Shown one piece after another: positions 18,452 to 27,128 of a stretch of 64,000 bases of DNA; within the stretch, counting starts at the first letter, position 1, and each line of letters starts with the position of its first letter. Location: NCBI RefSeq assembly GCF_001806325.1, contig NZ_CP017580.1, forward strand, positions 1,240,001-1,304,000, read 5' to 3'. The translations under genes and the position numbers were made by a program. The DNA comes from Curtobacterium sp. BH-2-1-1. Lineage in GTDB: Bacteria > Actinomycetota > Actinomycetes > Actinomycetales > Microbacteriaceae. The notes beneath the pieces are model-generated. The model was not told the origin of the DNA, did not search any database, and saw only the letters and a list, made by a program, of their open reading frames with translations.

Positions 18452-19348
18452 GTGCGATGGAGTCGAGTGGGCTGGCCCGCGGTCGGGTACGTCTCCCTCG
18501 AGGACGTCGACGGCTACGCCGAGCACCTCGCGCGCCTGGTGTCGGACGCTCCGCCGTCCGTGGCCGCCCTCGCGTCCGTCACGTGGAGCGAGTCCCGCAT
18601 CCAGAGCTGGCGCGTGGAAGAGGCCGGCCGCCATGGCGACGCCGGCGTCGACGCGACACCGACCCACACCGTCCACGCCGTGTTCGTCGTCCGCAACGAC
18701 GAGGTGCTCGACACCCCGGACGGCCTCTGGCGCCGGTGGAACCACGCGCGGGTGTCCCTCCGCTTCGACCGTGCCGTCCTCGATCCGTCCGACACGGAGG
18801 CGCTCGACCTGCTGGCCGGTGACGTCCAAGTCTCCCGCGGTGAGATCGCACACGTGGACGCCGACGTCTGGGAACTGCGCCTGCTCGTCTCCCCCACCGG
18901 CGAGCTCGCGATCCACTTCCGCGACGTCGTGGTCGAGGTGCGGCCGGTCGACGAAGAGGACTGGGCAGCGCTCGAGTCACGCCCTGCCCACGGCTGGCAC
19001 GGCCCGGTCCCGGACGGCTGGGTCGAGTGGGCGACCCCGGCGGTGCGGGCTGCGGCACACGGAGACGTCGGCGGCCTCTCGCTGGCGCTCGACGGCATCG
19101 GTCAGGACCCCGCTGGCATCGACGAGGTCGACCCGCGGTGGGGCTTCGCGCCGCTGCACGCGGCCGTCTGGTTCGACAACCGCGGCACGACCGAGGCACT
19201 GCTCGAACGCGGTGCGGACGTCCGGGTCGAGGACGCCGAGGGGCGCACCGCGATGGACATCGCCCACGAGCGCGGCGCACGCCGGGCGGAGGAGATCCTC
19301 CTGGCCTGGTTCGACCGGCCGGCGCACGAGACGACCCAAAGCGACTGA
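18452..19348 (+). CDS. Ankyrin-repeat domain protein
   Basis: A 298-residue soluble protein. The C-terminal third contains two to three ankyrin repeats: AVRAAAHGDVGGLSLALDG, then GFAPLHAAVWFDNRGTTEAL, then DAEGRTAMDIAHERGARRAE. The N-terminal 190 residues are acidic with tryptophans and no recognised family. Ankyrin repeats mediate protein-protein contacts; the partner is unknown. The GTG start has TAGGCT 6 nt upstream and no ribosome-binding site. A perfect 42-bp palindrome follows the stop. Confidence 0.85.
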   Translation: MRWSRVGWPAVGYVSLEDVDGYAEHLARLVSDAPPSVAALASVTWSESRIQSWRVEEAGRHGDAGVDATPTHTVHAVFVVRNDEVLDTPDGLWRRWNHARVSLRFDRAVLDPSDTEALDLLAGDVQVSRGEIAHVDADVWELRLLVSPTGELAIHFRDVVVEVRPVDEEDWAALESRPAHGWHGPVPDGWVEWATPAVRAAAHGDVGGLSLALDGIGQDPAGIDEVDPRWGFAPLHAAVWFDNRGTTEALLERGADVRVEDAEGRTAMDIAHERGARRAEEILLAWFDRPAHETTQSD

Positions 19349-19352
19349 CGAC

Positions 19353-19394
19353 GGACGGGAGGCGCGGTGCCAGCTGGCACCGCGCCTCCCGTCC
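19353..19394. repeat. Dispersed palindromic element, copy 2 (perfect)
   Basis: The best copy of the family: a perfect 42-bp palindrome with arms GGACGGGAGGCGCGGTGCC plus AG and no loop. It lies between the convergent ankyrin and GH1 genes, where it can act as a bidirectional terminator. Confidence 0.9.
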
Positions 19395-19410
19395 GCCGTC
19401 CGGCTGCGTC

Positions 19411-20598
19411 TCAGACCGTGAGCGCGTTGGCGGCGGCGACCCGCCCGTACCACCGCGCCGAGTCCTTCGGCGTCCGGGCGAACGTCACCGGGTCCCACGA
19501 CACGAGCCCGAACGTCGGGCGGAAGCCCGACGCCCACTCGTAGTTGTCGAGCAGCGACCAGTGCTGGTAGCCGAGGACCTCGATGCCGTCCTCGATGCAG
19601 GCGTGGATCCCCTCGAGGGCACCCTGCGTGTAGGCCACCCGGCGGGAGTCGTCGGCGGTGGCGATCCCGTTCTCGGTGATCATGAGCGGCACGTGCCCGG
19701 AGAGCTCCCACGCGCTGCGGAGCCCGTCGGCCGAGGCCTCGGGGTAGAACTCCCACCCGGTCAGGGTCGTCTCGACGTCGTCGGCCACCGGGAGCGGGCC
19801 CGACGGTCCGATGAAGGTGCGGGTGTAGGCCTGCACGCCCAGGAAGTCGTCACCGGCGGCGTTCTCGAGGTACCAGTCGTCGCGCGGGTACCCGTACTCG
19901 CGGAGCATCTCGTCGGCACCGGGTTCGCCGTTGGACTTGAAGGCCTGCGTCGCGATCGTCCAGCCGGACTGCAGGCCGGACACTTGCGACAGGACCTCCC
20001 GCGAACGCTTGTGCGAGGCGAGCAGGGCGTCGGCGACCCCGAGGTCCGGGTTCGGCAGGCCGTAGGCGATCAGGTTCGCCGCGTCTTCACCGCCGGCGAG
20101 CATCGCCGCGATGTTCGGCTCGTTGATCGTGCAGACGTAGCGGACGCCGTCCTGCACGACGGGGAGCGCAGCCTCGGTGTAGCGGGCGAAGAGGTCGGCG
20201 GCGTCGGGGGCGCGCCAGAAGCCGTCGCGTTCGAACCAGCGCGGCACGGTGAAGTGCATGAGCGTGACGATCGGTTCGATGCCGAACTCGTGGCAGGTCT
20301 CGACCATGCGGCGGTAGTGGTCGATCTCGGCGCGGCTGACGAACCCGCGCTCGGGTTCGATCCGCGCCCACTCGATGCTGAACCGGTAGGAGTTCAGTCC
20401 GAGGTCGGCCGCGATGCGGATGTCCTCGCGGTACCGGTGGTAGCTGTCGGCGGCGTCACCCGAGGGCTCGACGATGGTGGTGTCGGGCTCGTGCTCGTGC
20501 ACCCACCAGTTGCTGTTGACGTTGTTGCCCTCGATCTGGTGCGCGGCGGTGGCGGCGCCCCAGAGGAAGCCCTTCGGGAACTGCAGCGTGGTGATGAT
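19411..20598 (-). CDS. GH1 family beta-glycosidase (non-canonical start)
   Basis: About 395 residues of a complete glycoside hydrolase family 1 enzyme, intracellular (no signal). The N-terminal glycone-site motif FPKGFLWGAATAAHQIEG is intact, the acid/base is E160 in CTINEPN, and the nucleophile is E309 in ITENGIA. It is shorter than typical GH1 enzymes (about 450) but has both catalytic glutamates. No ATG, GTG or TTG lies in frame between the upstream gene's stop and the conserved FPKGF. AAAGG (20603-20607) sits 4 and 7 nt before two ATC codons (20598, 20595), suggesting an ATC or CTG start; the next in-frame start, at 20760, would overlap the hydrolase by 154 nt. Last gene of the Opp-type operon, so it probably cleaves an imported beta-glycoside. 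Confidence 0.85.
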   Translation of the reverse strand: MITTLQFPKGFLWGAATAAHQIEGNNVNSNWWVHEHEPDTTIVEPSGDAADSYHRYREDIRIAADLGLNSYRFSIEWARIEPERGFVSRAEIDHYRRMVETCHEFGIEPIVTLMHFTVPRWFERDGFWRAPDAADLFARYTEAALPVVQDGVRYVCTINEPNIAAMLAGGEDAANLIAYGLPNPDLGVADALLASHKRSREVLSQVSGLQSGWTIATQAFKSNGEPGADEMLREYGYPRDDWYLENAAGDDFLGVQAYTRTFIGPSGPLPVADDVETTLTGWEFYPEASADGLRSAWELSGHVPLMITENGIATADDSRRVAYTQGALEGIHACIEDGIEVLGYQHWSLLDNYEWASGFRPTFGLVSWDPVTFARTPKDSARWYGRVAAANALTV

Positions 20599-20606
20599 CG
20601 TGCCTT

Positions 20607-21479
20607 TCAGTGCTGTGACAGGAAGCGGTCGAAGGTGTGGAGCGTCGCCGACGGGTTCTCGACCTGCGGGCCGTGGTAGCTCTCCGGGATGACCTCGTAG
20701 GCGGCGCCGGTGTCCTCCGCCATCTGCCGCTGCCAGGGGATCGGCCAGGCGCCGTCCCACTCGCCGTGGGTCACGAGCACCGGGAGCCCGGTGGCACGGA
20801 GTGCGGCGGAGGAGTCGGTGTGGTCCTCGAGGATGTGCCCACCGGCGACGACGCTCGCGGGGTCGTGCGCGTCGAAGCGGTCACGGACGAACCGGGGGTC
20901 GTCGGGGAGTTCCTCGTCGGGCCGGTACGCCCAGAGCGGGTTGGTGGAGTCGAACAGCTGGCGGAGGTTGCCGCCGGTGTCGTGCAGGATCGTCAGCTCG
21001 GCGACCTTGCGGTAGGGCCAGCCGTACGGTCCGGAGCAGAACTGCACCACGTCGCGGAAGGCGCTGGGCTCGGCGATGGCCGCCTCGCGGACGATCACGC
21101 CGCCGAGCGAGTGGCCGATGAGGTGCACGGGAGCGCCGTCGTCGAGCAGCCGTGCGACCCGGACGACGTCGGCGGCCTCTTCCGCCAGCGTGTAGCCGGA
21201 CGGCCCCGATGCGCGCGCCGAGTCGGCCTGGCCACGGCGGCTGATCGCCACCGCGGTCCAGCCGGCGTCCCGGAGGAGCGGCATGAACGTGCGCCAGTCC
21301 TCCTTCGAGCCGGTGTACCCCGGGACGACGAGGACGGTGCCCTTCGACGGCCCGGGAGGCACGACGCGGTAGGCGGTGAGTCGGCCGACGGGGAGGTCGA
21401 TGCCGACGACGTCGACGCCCTCGGGGGTGGGCAGGTGGCCGAACGGCGGAACGGACGGGAAGTCGCGGAGCGTGCTCAT
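20607..21479 (-). CDS. Alpha/beta hydrolase
   Basis: A 290-residue cytosolic hydrolase with the nucleophile elbow GHSLGG (Ser124), an oxyanion region VVPGYTGSKEDW, the acid loop VTHGEWDGAW and the catalytic histidine in ESYHGPQ. The ATG overlaps the stop of the upstream ATPase gene (ATGA). It lies between the transporter ATPase and the GH1 gene, so it may remove acyl groups from an imported glycoside or ester-linked conjugate. This role is inferred from position; the fold is clear, the substrate is not. Confidence 0.85.
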   Translation of the reverse strand: MSTLRDFPSVPPFGHLPTPEGVDVVGIDLPVGRLTAYRVVPPGPSKGTVLVVPGYTGSKEDWRTFMPLLRDAGWTAVAISRRGQADSARASGPSGYTLAEEAADVVRVARLLDDGAPVHLIGHSLGGVIVREAAIAEPSAFRDVVQFCSGPYGWPYRKVAELTILHDTGGNLRQLFDSTNPLWAYRPDEELPDDPRFVRDRFDAHDPASVVAGGHILEDHTDSSAALRATGLPVLVTHGEWDGAWPIPWQRQMAEDTGAAYEVIPESYHGPQVENPSATLHTFDRFLSQH

Positions 21480-23260
21480 GCCAGCAGCGCCCGTCGTGGG
21501 TTCGGTACCGCGTCGAGCAGCGCCACCGTGTAGTCGTCCTGCGGGTGCTGCAGCACCTCGGCCGTGCGGCCCCGTTCGACCACGGCACCGTCGTGCAACA
21601 CCATGATGTCGTCCGTGATGAGCCGCGCGCTGAGCAGGTCGTGGGTGATGTAGAGGAGCGAGACGCCCCACTGCTCGCGGAGGTCCTCGAGCAGTGCGAG
21701 CACCCCGGCACGGAGCGTCACGTCGAGCATCGAGACCGGCTCGTCGGCGATGATCACCTGCGGGTCGGACGCGAGCGCCCGGGCGATGACCACGCGCTGG
21801 CGCTGGCCGCCCGAGAGCTGGTGCGGGAGCTTCTGCGCGAACTGCTCCACCGGGGTCAGGCCCACGGTCTCGAGCAGCTCGAGCACACGCTTCCGGGCAT
21901 CGCGCCCGCGCAGGTTCGTGTAGTTCGCGACGGGGCGGGACAGCGTGTACTCGACCGTGTGCAGCGGGTTGAGTGCGGCGTACGGGTCCTGGAACACCAT
22001 CTGCACCTCGGAGCGGAGGTCCTTCAGCCCCCGTCTTCCGAGCTTCGCCACGTCCGTGTCGCCGAACCGGACCGTGCCGGTCGTCGGCTTCTCGACGCCG
22101 GTCAGCATCTTCGCGATCGTCGACTTGCCGGATCCGGACTGGCCGACGAGGGCGAGCGACTGCCCGGGTTCGAGGGTGAACGACACGTCGCGCACCGCCT
22201 GCACCGGCTGCTCGCCGCGACGGGGTGCCGGGTAGGTCTTGACGAGGTGCTCGACCACGATCGGGTTGCGGGCGGCGCTGCGCTCGCGGGAGCCGACCGT
22301 GCTGAACGACGTCGTGGTCTCCTGGCGGGTCGCCGACGGGTCGCGCTGCGACCGGTCCGGGAAGCCCGGCAGGCTCACGACCTCGGCACGCGGGTCGGCG
22401 TAGTGCGACAGCAGCATCTGCGTGTACTCGTCCTGCGGGTCGCGGAGGATCTCCTTCGAGCCGCCGTCCTCGACGATGCGGCCCTCGTGCATGACGAGCA
22501 CGCGCTCGGTCGCCTCGAGGACGATGCCGAGGTCGTGGCTGATCAGGATGGCCGTGAAGCCCTCGGCCTGCTGCAGCTCGATGATGGTGTCCATCACGGC
22601 GTGCTGCACGAGGACGTCGAGCGCGGTGGTCGGCTCGTCGAACACCATGAGCTGCGGCTCGAGAGAGAGCGCCAGGGCGATCGACACGCGCTGCCGCATG
22701 CCGCCGGACAGCTCTCCCGGGTACCGCGCGAGCATGGCGGTGGGGAGCTTCACCTTCTCGATGAGCTCCTTCATCCGGGCGTCCCAGCGATCACGCGACA
22801 CGTGGCCGTGGGCCGTGAAGATGTCGATGAAGTGGTTGCGGATGGTCCGCACCGGGTTGAGCGCGTTCATGCCGGACTGCAGCACCATCGCGAACCCGCC
22901 CTGGCGCTGCTGCCGGAGCGCTTCCTCGTCGAGGTCGCGGATGTCGTGGCCGCCGAAGAAGATGTTGCCGCCGTTGGTCCGAGCCGGCGGCTTCTGCAGC
23001 CGGGTCAGCGCGTAGCCGAGGGTCGACTTGCCGGAACCCGACTCGCCGACCAGGCCGACGAACTCGCCCTTCCGCAGCTGGAAGGACACGTGGTCGACCG
23101 CCTGGACGGCCTCCTGACCGGCCGATTCGTACACGACCGACAGGTCGCGGACGTCGAGCAGCACGTCCTGCGTGGCGCTCGTGGTGTCGGACGGGAGGCG
23201 CGTGGCGGCGCCGTCCCGCGCCTCCAGGCCGTCGATCGGTTCGGAACGCGAGCCGCTCAT
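21476..23260 (-). CDS. Opp/Dpp-type ABC transporter, fused dual ATPase subunit
   Basis: A 594-residue fusion of the two ATPases that are usually separate (OppD and OppF). Domain 1 has GESGSGKST (residues 72-80), LSGGMRQRVSIA and MVFDEPTTALD. Domain 2 (from about residue 345) has GQSGSGKST, LSGGQRQRVVIARAL and IIADEPVSMLD. The start ATG overlaps the permease stop by 4 nt. Residues 10-26 (GLEARDGAATRLPSD) are encoded by a copy of the dispersed palindrome. The operon holds binding protein, two permeases, this ATPase, hydrolase and GH1, so the cargo may be an oligosaccharide or glycoside rather than a peptide. Confidence 0.93.
   Translation of the reverse strand: MSGSRSEPIDGLEARDGAATRLPSDTTSATQDVLLDVRDLSVVYESAGQEAVQAVDHVSFQLRKGEFVGLVGESGSGKSTLGYALTRLQKPPARTNGGNIFFGGHDIRDLDEEALRQQRQGGFAMVLQSGMNALNPVRTIRNHFIDIFTAHGHVSRDRWDARMKELIEKVKLPTAMLARYPGELSGGMRQRVSIALALSLEPQLMVFDEPTTALDVLVQHAVMDTIIELQQAEGFTAILISHDLGIVLEATERVLVMHEGRIVEDGGSKEILRDPQDEYTQMLLSHYADPRAEVVSLPGFPDRSQRDPSATRQETTTSFSTVGSRERSAARNPIVVEHLVKTYPAPRRGEQPVQAVRDVSFTLEPGQSLALVGQSGSGKSTIAKMLTGVEKPTTGTVRFGDTDVAKLGRRGLKDLRSEVQMVFQDPYAALNPLHTVEYTLSRPVANYTNLRGRDARKRVLELLETVGLTPVEQFAQKLPHQLSGGQRQRVVIARALASDPQVIIADEPVSMLDVTLRAGVLALLEDLREQWGVSLLYITHDLLSARLITDDIMVLHDGAVVERGRTAEVLQHPQDDYTVALLDAVPNPRRALLA
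23189..23230. repeat. Dispersed palindromic element, copy 3, inside the ATPase gene
   Basis: Left arm GGACGGGAGGCGCG and right arm CGCGCCTCCAGGCC with a 14-nt centre. It lies wholly within the coding sequence and encodes residues 10-26 in the disordered N-terminus before the first ABC domain. The reading frame is intact. Confidence 0.8.
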
Positions 23261-24189
23261 GCGGTGGCCTCCTTGCGCTTGCGACGCGCGCCTTCGCGCA
23301 GTCGCGGGTTGGACACGGCGTCGACGCCGAAGTTGATCAGGGTCAGGCTCATCGCGAGGAGTGCGATGCAGAGACCCGGGGCGAACAGCAGGATCCACTG
23401 ACCGGTCAGCAGGGCGTTCGAGTTCTGCGCCCAGTAGAGGATCGTGCCCCAGCTCACGATGGACGAGTCGCCGAGTCCGAGGAACTCGAGGCCCGCCTCG
23501 GCGAGGATCGCGCTCGTGGCCGCACCGAAGAACGAGCCGACGATGAGGCTCGTCATGTTCGGCAGGATCTCGCGGAACACGATGCGCGTCGCACCGTCCC
23601 CGGAGAACTGGGCCGCGGTCACGAAGTCACGACCGCGGAGGGACTGCGTCTGGCTGCGCAGGACGCGCGCGCCCCAGGCCCAGCCGGTGACCACGATCAC
23701 CGCGATGATGACCGCGATGCCGCCGTTCTGCAGGTACGCGGCGATGACGATCATGAGCGGCAGACCGGGGATGACGAGGAAGAGGTTCACGATGAACCCG
23801 ATGACCTCGGCGATCCAGCCGCGGACGTAGCCCCAGCTCAGGCCGATCGCGACGGCGACGAGCGTGGACAGGAGCCCCGCGACGGCACCGACGAGCACGG
23901 AGATCCGGGCGCCGTAGATGATCTGCGACAGGACGTCCTCGCCGGCGGCGGTCGTGCCCATCCAGTGCGCGCCGGTGGCGTCGGCGCTCCGCGCGAACCC
24001 GTTCTGGCTCGCGCCGTACGGGGCGAGGAGCGGGGCGAAGATCGCCACGATCACGAAGACGGCGAGGATGATGATGCCGATCCGGGCCTTGGTGTTGCTC
24101 CAGACGACGCCGAACTGGCGGGCGGCGGCTCGGAGTTTGCTCGGGGCGGTCGGTTCTTCTGCTTGCGTGCGAACTGCGATCGTGGTCAT
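23257..24189 (-). CDS. Opp/Dpp-type ABC transporter permease (DppC-like)
   Basis: A 310-residue inner-membrane permease with six helices. It has the N-terminal OppC_N segment (AFAPLLAPYG-like) and the ATPase-coupling loop FVTAAQFSGDGATRIVFREILPN, close to the EAA consensus. The stop overlaps the ATPase start and the ATG overlaps the DppB-like stop (24186-24189). It forms the channel with its partner permease. Confidence 0.93.
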   Translation of the reverse strand: MTTIAVRTQAEEPTAPSKLRAAARQFGVVWSNTKARIGIIILAVFVIVAIFAPLLAPYGASQNGFARSADATGAHWMGTTAAGEDVLSQIIYGARISVLVGAVAGLLSTLVAVAIGLSWGYVRGWIAEVIGFIVNLFLVIPGLPLMIVIAAYLQNGGIAVIIAVIVVTGWAWGARVLRSQTQSLRGRDFVTAAQFSGDGATRIVFREILPNMTSLIVGSFFGAATSAILAEAGLEFLGLGDSSIVSWGTILYWAQNSNALLTGQWILLFAPGLCIALLAMSLTLINFGVDAVSNPRLREGARRKRKEATA

Positions 24190-25166
24190 CGGCGCGTCCT
24201 CGGGTCCAGGACGCCGTAGAGGACGTCCACGATGAAGTTGGCGATGAGCACCGACACGGTGATCATCAGGAAGAGGGCCTGCATGAGCGGGTAGTCCTGC
24301 CCGATCACGGCGTTGAACAGCAGGTAGCCGATGCCCGGGTAGCCGAACACCTGCTCGACCAGGACCGAACCGCCGACCACACCACCGAGGGCCAGACCGA
24401 AGCCGGTCAGGTTCGGCAGGATCGCGTTGCGGGCCGCGTACCGGATCGCCACGGTGCGACCGCGGAGACCGTTCGCCTCGGCGAAGGTCACGTAGTCGTC
24501 ACCGAGGGTGTTGATCATGGCGTTGCGCATGCCGATGATCCAGCCGCCGAGGCTCGTCACGAGGATCGTGATCGCCGGCAGGACCGCGTGCTGCAGGGCG
24601 TCCCCGAGGAACGCACCGTTCAGGCCCGGGGTCGTCGTCGCGGAGTAGGCGCCCGTGGTCGGGAACCAGTGCAGGACGTAGCCGAGGAAGAAGAGCAGCA
24701 GGAGCGCCGTCCAGAAGTACGGGAACGTCGACATGAACGAGCCCGACAGGGTCGGCAGCGAGTCCAGCCAGGTGCCGCGCTTCCAGGCCGCGCCGACACC
24801 GATCAGGGTGCCGAGCACGAACGCGAGGATCGTCACGACGCCGACGAGGATCAGCGTGTACGGCAGGGCCTGGGCGACGAGGTCCCCGACGGGCTGCGGG
24901 TAGAACGTGTAGCTCGTGCCGAAGTCGAGGGTGATGACCTGGTGCAGGTAGCTGACGTACTGGTCCCAGAGGTTGCCGCTCGGGACGCCGAGCTGGGCCT
25001 CGATGGCCTTCTTGGTGGCGTCGGTGACCGGGCCGTTCTGGCTGAGCTTCGCGAGAGCGGCGTCGGTCGGGCTGCCGGGCATGAGTCGCGGGAGCACGAA
25101 GTTCAGCGTGACCGCGGCCCAGAGGGTCAGGACGAAGAGGACGAGTTTCTGGAGGATGTACTTCAC
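24186..25166 (-). CDS. Opp/Dpp-type ABC transporter permease (DppB-like)
   Basis: A 326-residue inner-membrane permease, beginning MKYILQKLVLFVLTLWAAVTLNFVLPRLMPG, the classical DppB/OppB opening. Six helices are expected; the coupling loop is DDYVTFAEANGLRGRTVAIRYAARNAILP. It overlaps the upstream binding-protein gene and the downstream permease gene by 4 nt each, so the operon is tightly coupled. Confidence 0.94.
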   Translation of the reverse strand: MKYILQKLVLFVLTLWAAVTLNFVLPRLMPGSPTDAALAKLSQNGPVTDATKKAIEAQLGVPSGNLWDQYVSYLHQVITLDFGTSYTFYPQPVGDLVAQALPYTLILVGVVTILAFVLGTLIGVGAAWKRGTWLDSLPTLSGSFMSTFPYFWTALLLLFFLGYVLHWFPTTGAYSATTTPGLNGAFLGDALQHAVLPAITILVTSLGGWIIGMRNAMINTLGDDYVTFAEANGLRGRTVAIRYAARNAILPNLTGFGLALGGVVGGSVLVEQVFGYPGIGYLLFNAVIGQDYPLMQALFLMITVSVLIANFIVDVLYGVLDPRTRR

Positions 25167-26893
25167 TTCTGGTCCTCTTCGGCCTTGATGATCGCCCGGC
25201 CGGCTGCGCTGTCGCGGAGCCGCAGCTTCGAGAAGATGAGCAGCGGTGCCGAGTCGTAGTTCTGCGGCGCCATGTACGGGTCCTCGGCGCTGGGCCAGCC
25301 GACGAACTTGCCGGTGTTGAACAGGCCCCAGAGTCCGCCGTAGTACATGCCGATCACGGGCAGGTCGTCGTACACGATCTCCTGCAGCTGGTTCAGGATC
25401 TCCTGCTGCTTCGCGGTGTCCGTCGTCGCCTTGTACTCGTCGAGGAGCTTCTGCGTGTCGGCGTTCTGGTACCGCTCGTAGTTGTTCACCGTCGACTTGC
25501 CGACCGGCTGGTAGAAGTCGCTCGAGAGCAGGGAGTTGAACGCCTGGTAGACGTCACCGTTGCCCATGCCGCCCATCGCCATGTCGAACTGGCCGTTGTT
25601 GAGGTTCGACTGGTAGCCGGCGGGCTGCGGCGCCTGGATCGACACCTTGATGCCGATGGCCGTCAGGTTGCGCTGGACGGTCTGCGCGGCGCGGAGCCAG
25701 TCCGAGTAGCCGTTCGCGGTCATGATCGTGATGGACAGCTGCTTGCCGTCCTTCATGATCTTGCCGTCCTGCTCGGTCCAGCCGGACTTCGCGAACGCCT
25801 GCTTCGCGGCGTCGACGTCCTGCGCGACCATGCCCTGGTCGGGGATGTCCGGGTTGAGGTACTTCTCCTGGTTCGGCAGGATCAGGCCGGTCTGGCCCGC
25901 CGCCGCCAGGTTGCCCTCGGACGCGGTCTCGGCGATGTCGTCGCGGTCCAGGGCGAGGGAGATGCCCTTCCGGACGTTGACGTCGTTGTACGGCGCCTTC
26001 GTCAGGTTCGGGATGAGGCCGATGACGCCGCCGGCCGGGAACCACCACGTGTTCGTCTTCGACGCCGCTCCCCAGGTGCCCTTCACGTCGGAGATGAAGG
26101 AGTACGCCCAGTCGTAGCCGCGCGTGACGGTGTCGAGCTGCGTGTTCGTCGCCGGGAGGATCAGGTGCTTGATGGCGATCTTGTCGGCCTGCCAGTACTT
26201 CGGGTTCTTGTCCATCGAGTACTGCTGGTCGGTGTAGTTGCCGAGCACGAACGGACCGGTCCCCACGGGGTTCGGGTCACGCCACGTCGTCGGGTCCTTC
26301 ACGCCGCCGTAGTGCTTCTCACCGAGGATGTACGTCGCGCCGATGATGTTGAGGCTCGGCACGTCGTCGCCCTTGAGGTGGAAGACGACGTGGCCGTCCG
26401 TGCTCTCGATGCTGTCGATGTGCTGCCAGGCGCCCTTGACGTCCATCGCCGGGAACTTCTTGAGCAGGTCGAACGTGAAGACGACGTCCTTCGCGCTGAA
26501 CGGCGAGCCGTCCGACCACTCGACGCCCTTGCGGATCGTCATGTCGATCGTGCGCGCGTCCGGCTGGTCCCAGCTGCTCGCGAGCCACGGGGTGCCCTTG
26601 CCGTCGAGGGGGTTGATCTCGATGAGCGGCTCGTACATCCACTTGCTCGCCGTGCGGGCGTTCGCGATGTACGGGTTGAAGTTGCGGTCGAACAGCGGGT
26701 TGCCGTGGTCCGCGTTGATGAGCATCGTGTCCTTGCCGATGCTCGGGTCCGGCTGGGACCGGACCTGGATGCTGCAGCCGGTGGCCGCGAGGGCCACGAC
26801 CGCGATGCCGGCGATGGCCGCGATGAGGCGGCCTCTCCGTCCCCGGCGGGTGCCCGGGGTGCGCGCTGGGACGCGCTGTGGGGGAAGCGTCAT
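25163..26893 (-). CDS. ABC transporter substrate-binding lipoprotein, family 5
   Basis: A 576-residue extracytoplasmic binding lipoprotein (SBP_bac_5). The start ATG at 26893 follows GGAGGTC. The signal has a basic n-region (TRRGRRGR), a hydrophobic core and lipobox ATGC. The fold markers include RKGVEWSDGSPFSAKDVVFTF and VNVRKGISLALDRDDIA. Family 5 proteins bind peptides but also oligosaccharides such as cellobiose. The presence of GH1 and hydrolase genes in the same operon and an upstream LacI regulator favour a glycoside ligand. A LacI-type operator lies about 40 nt upstream of the start. Confidence 0.92.
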   Translation of the reverse strand: MTLPPQRVPARTPGTRRGRRGRLIAAIAGIAVVALAATGCSIQVRSQPDPSIGKDTMLINADHGNPLFDRNFNPYIANARTASKWMYEPLIEINPLDGKGTPWLASSWDQPDARTIDMTIRKGVEWSDGSPFSAKDVVFTFDLLKKFPAMDVKGAWQHIDSIESTDGHVVFHLKGDDVPSLNIIGATYILGEKHYGGVKDPTTWRDPNPVGTGPFVLGNYTDQQYSMDKNPKYWQADKIAIKHLILPATNTQLDTVTRGYDWAYSFISDVKGTWGAASKTNTWWFPAGGVIGLIPNLTKAPYNDVNVRKGISLALDRDDIAETASEGNLAAAGQTGLILPNQEKYLNPDIPDQGMVAQDVDAAKQAFAKSGWTEQDGKIMKDGKQLSITIMTANGYSDWLRAAQTVQRNLTAIGIKVSIQAPQPAGYQSNLNNGQFDMAMGGMGNGDVYQAFNSLLSSDFYQPVGKSTVNNYERYQNADTQKLLDEYKATTDTAKQQEILNQLQEIVYDDLPVIGMYYGGLWGLFNTGKFVGWPSAEDPYMAPQNYDSAPLLIFSKLRLRDSAAGRAIIKAEEDQK

Positions 26894-26931
26894 TGCTCGG
26901 TCGACCTCCGTGTCGAGTCGGTACGGAGACA

Positions 26932-26947
26932 ATGTATGCGCTTACAT
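26932..26947 (-). promoter_or_regulatory. LacI-type operator upstream of the Opp-type operon
   Basis: ATGTATGCGCTTACAT is a 16-bp palindrome with one mismatched pair and a central GCGC, as in LacI-family operators (CG at the dyad). It lies between the binding-protein gene and the LacI gene that ends at 27129, so that regulator is the likely ligand. Confidence 0.65.
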
Positions 26948-27009
26948 CGCGTCGCGCAACCGGGCGGGTTGTTTCGCGGGGCGGCACGTGTGGGCGCGCG
27001 GTCCGGACC

Positions 27010-27080
27010 GCAGTGTGCGAGGTTCCGACCAGCGTGCGGGGGCGCGAGCGTCCCACGGTGCGCGGAACCTCGCACACTGC
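27010..27080. repeat. Long-armed inverted repeat
   Basis: Perfect 18-bp arms (GCAGTGTGCGAGGTTCCG and its complement) separated by 35 nt, between the lacI stop and the promoter of the Opp-type operon. It may terminate lacI transcription. The long loop is unusual for a terminator and there is no T-run. Confidence 0.75.
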
Positions 27081-27128
27081 AGCGACGCGGCACCGCGGGT
27101 CCTCGCGCACCGGCGCCGCAGCCGCCGC

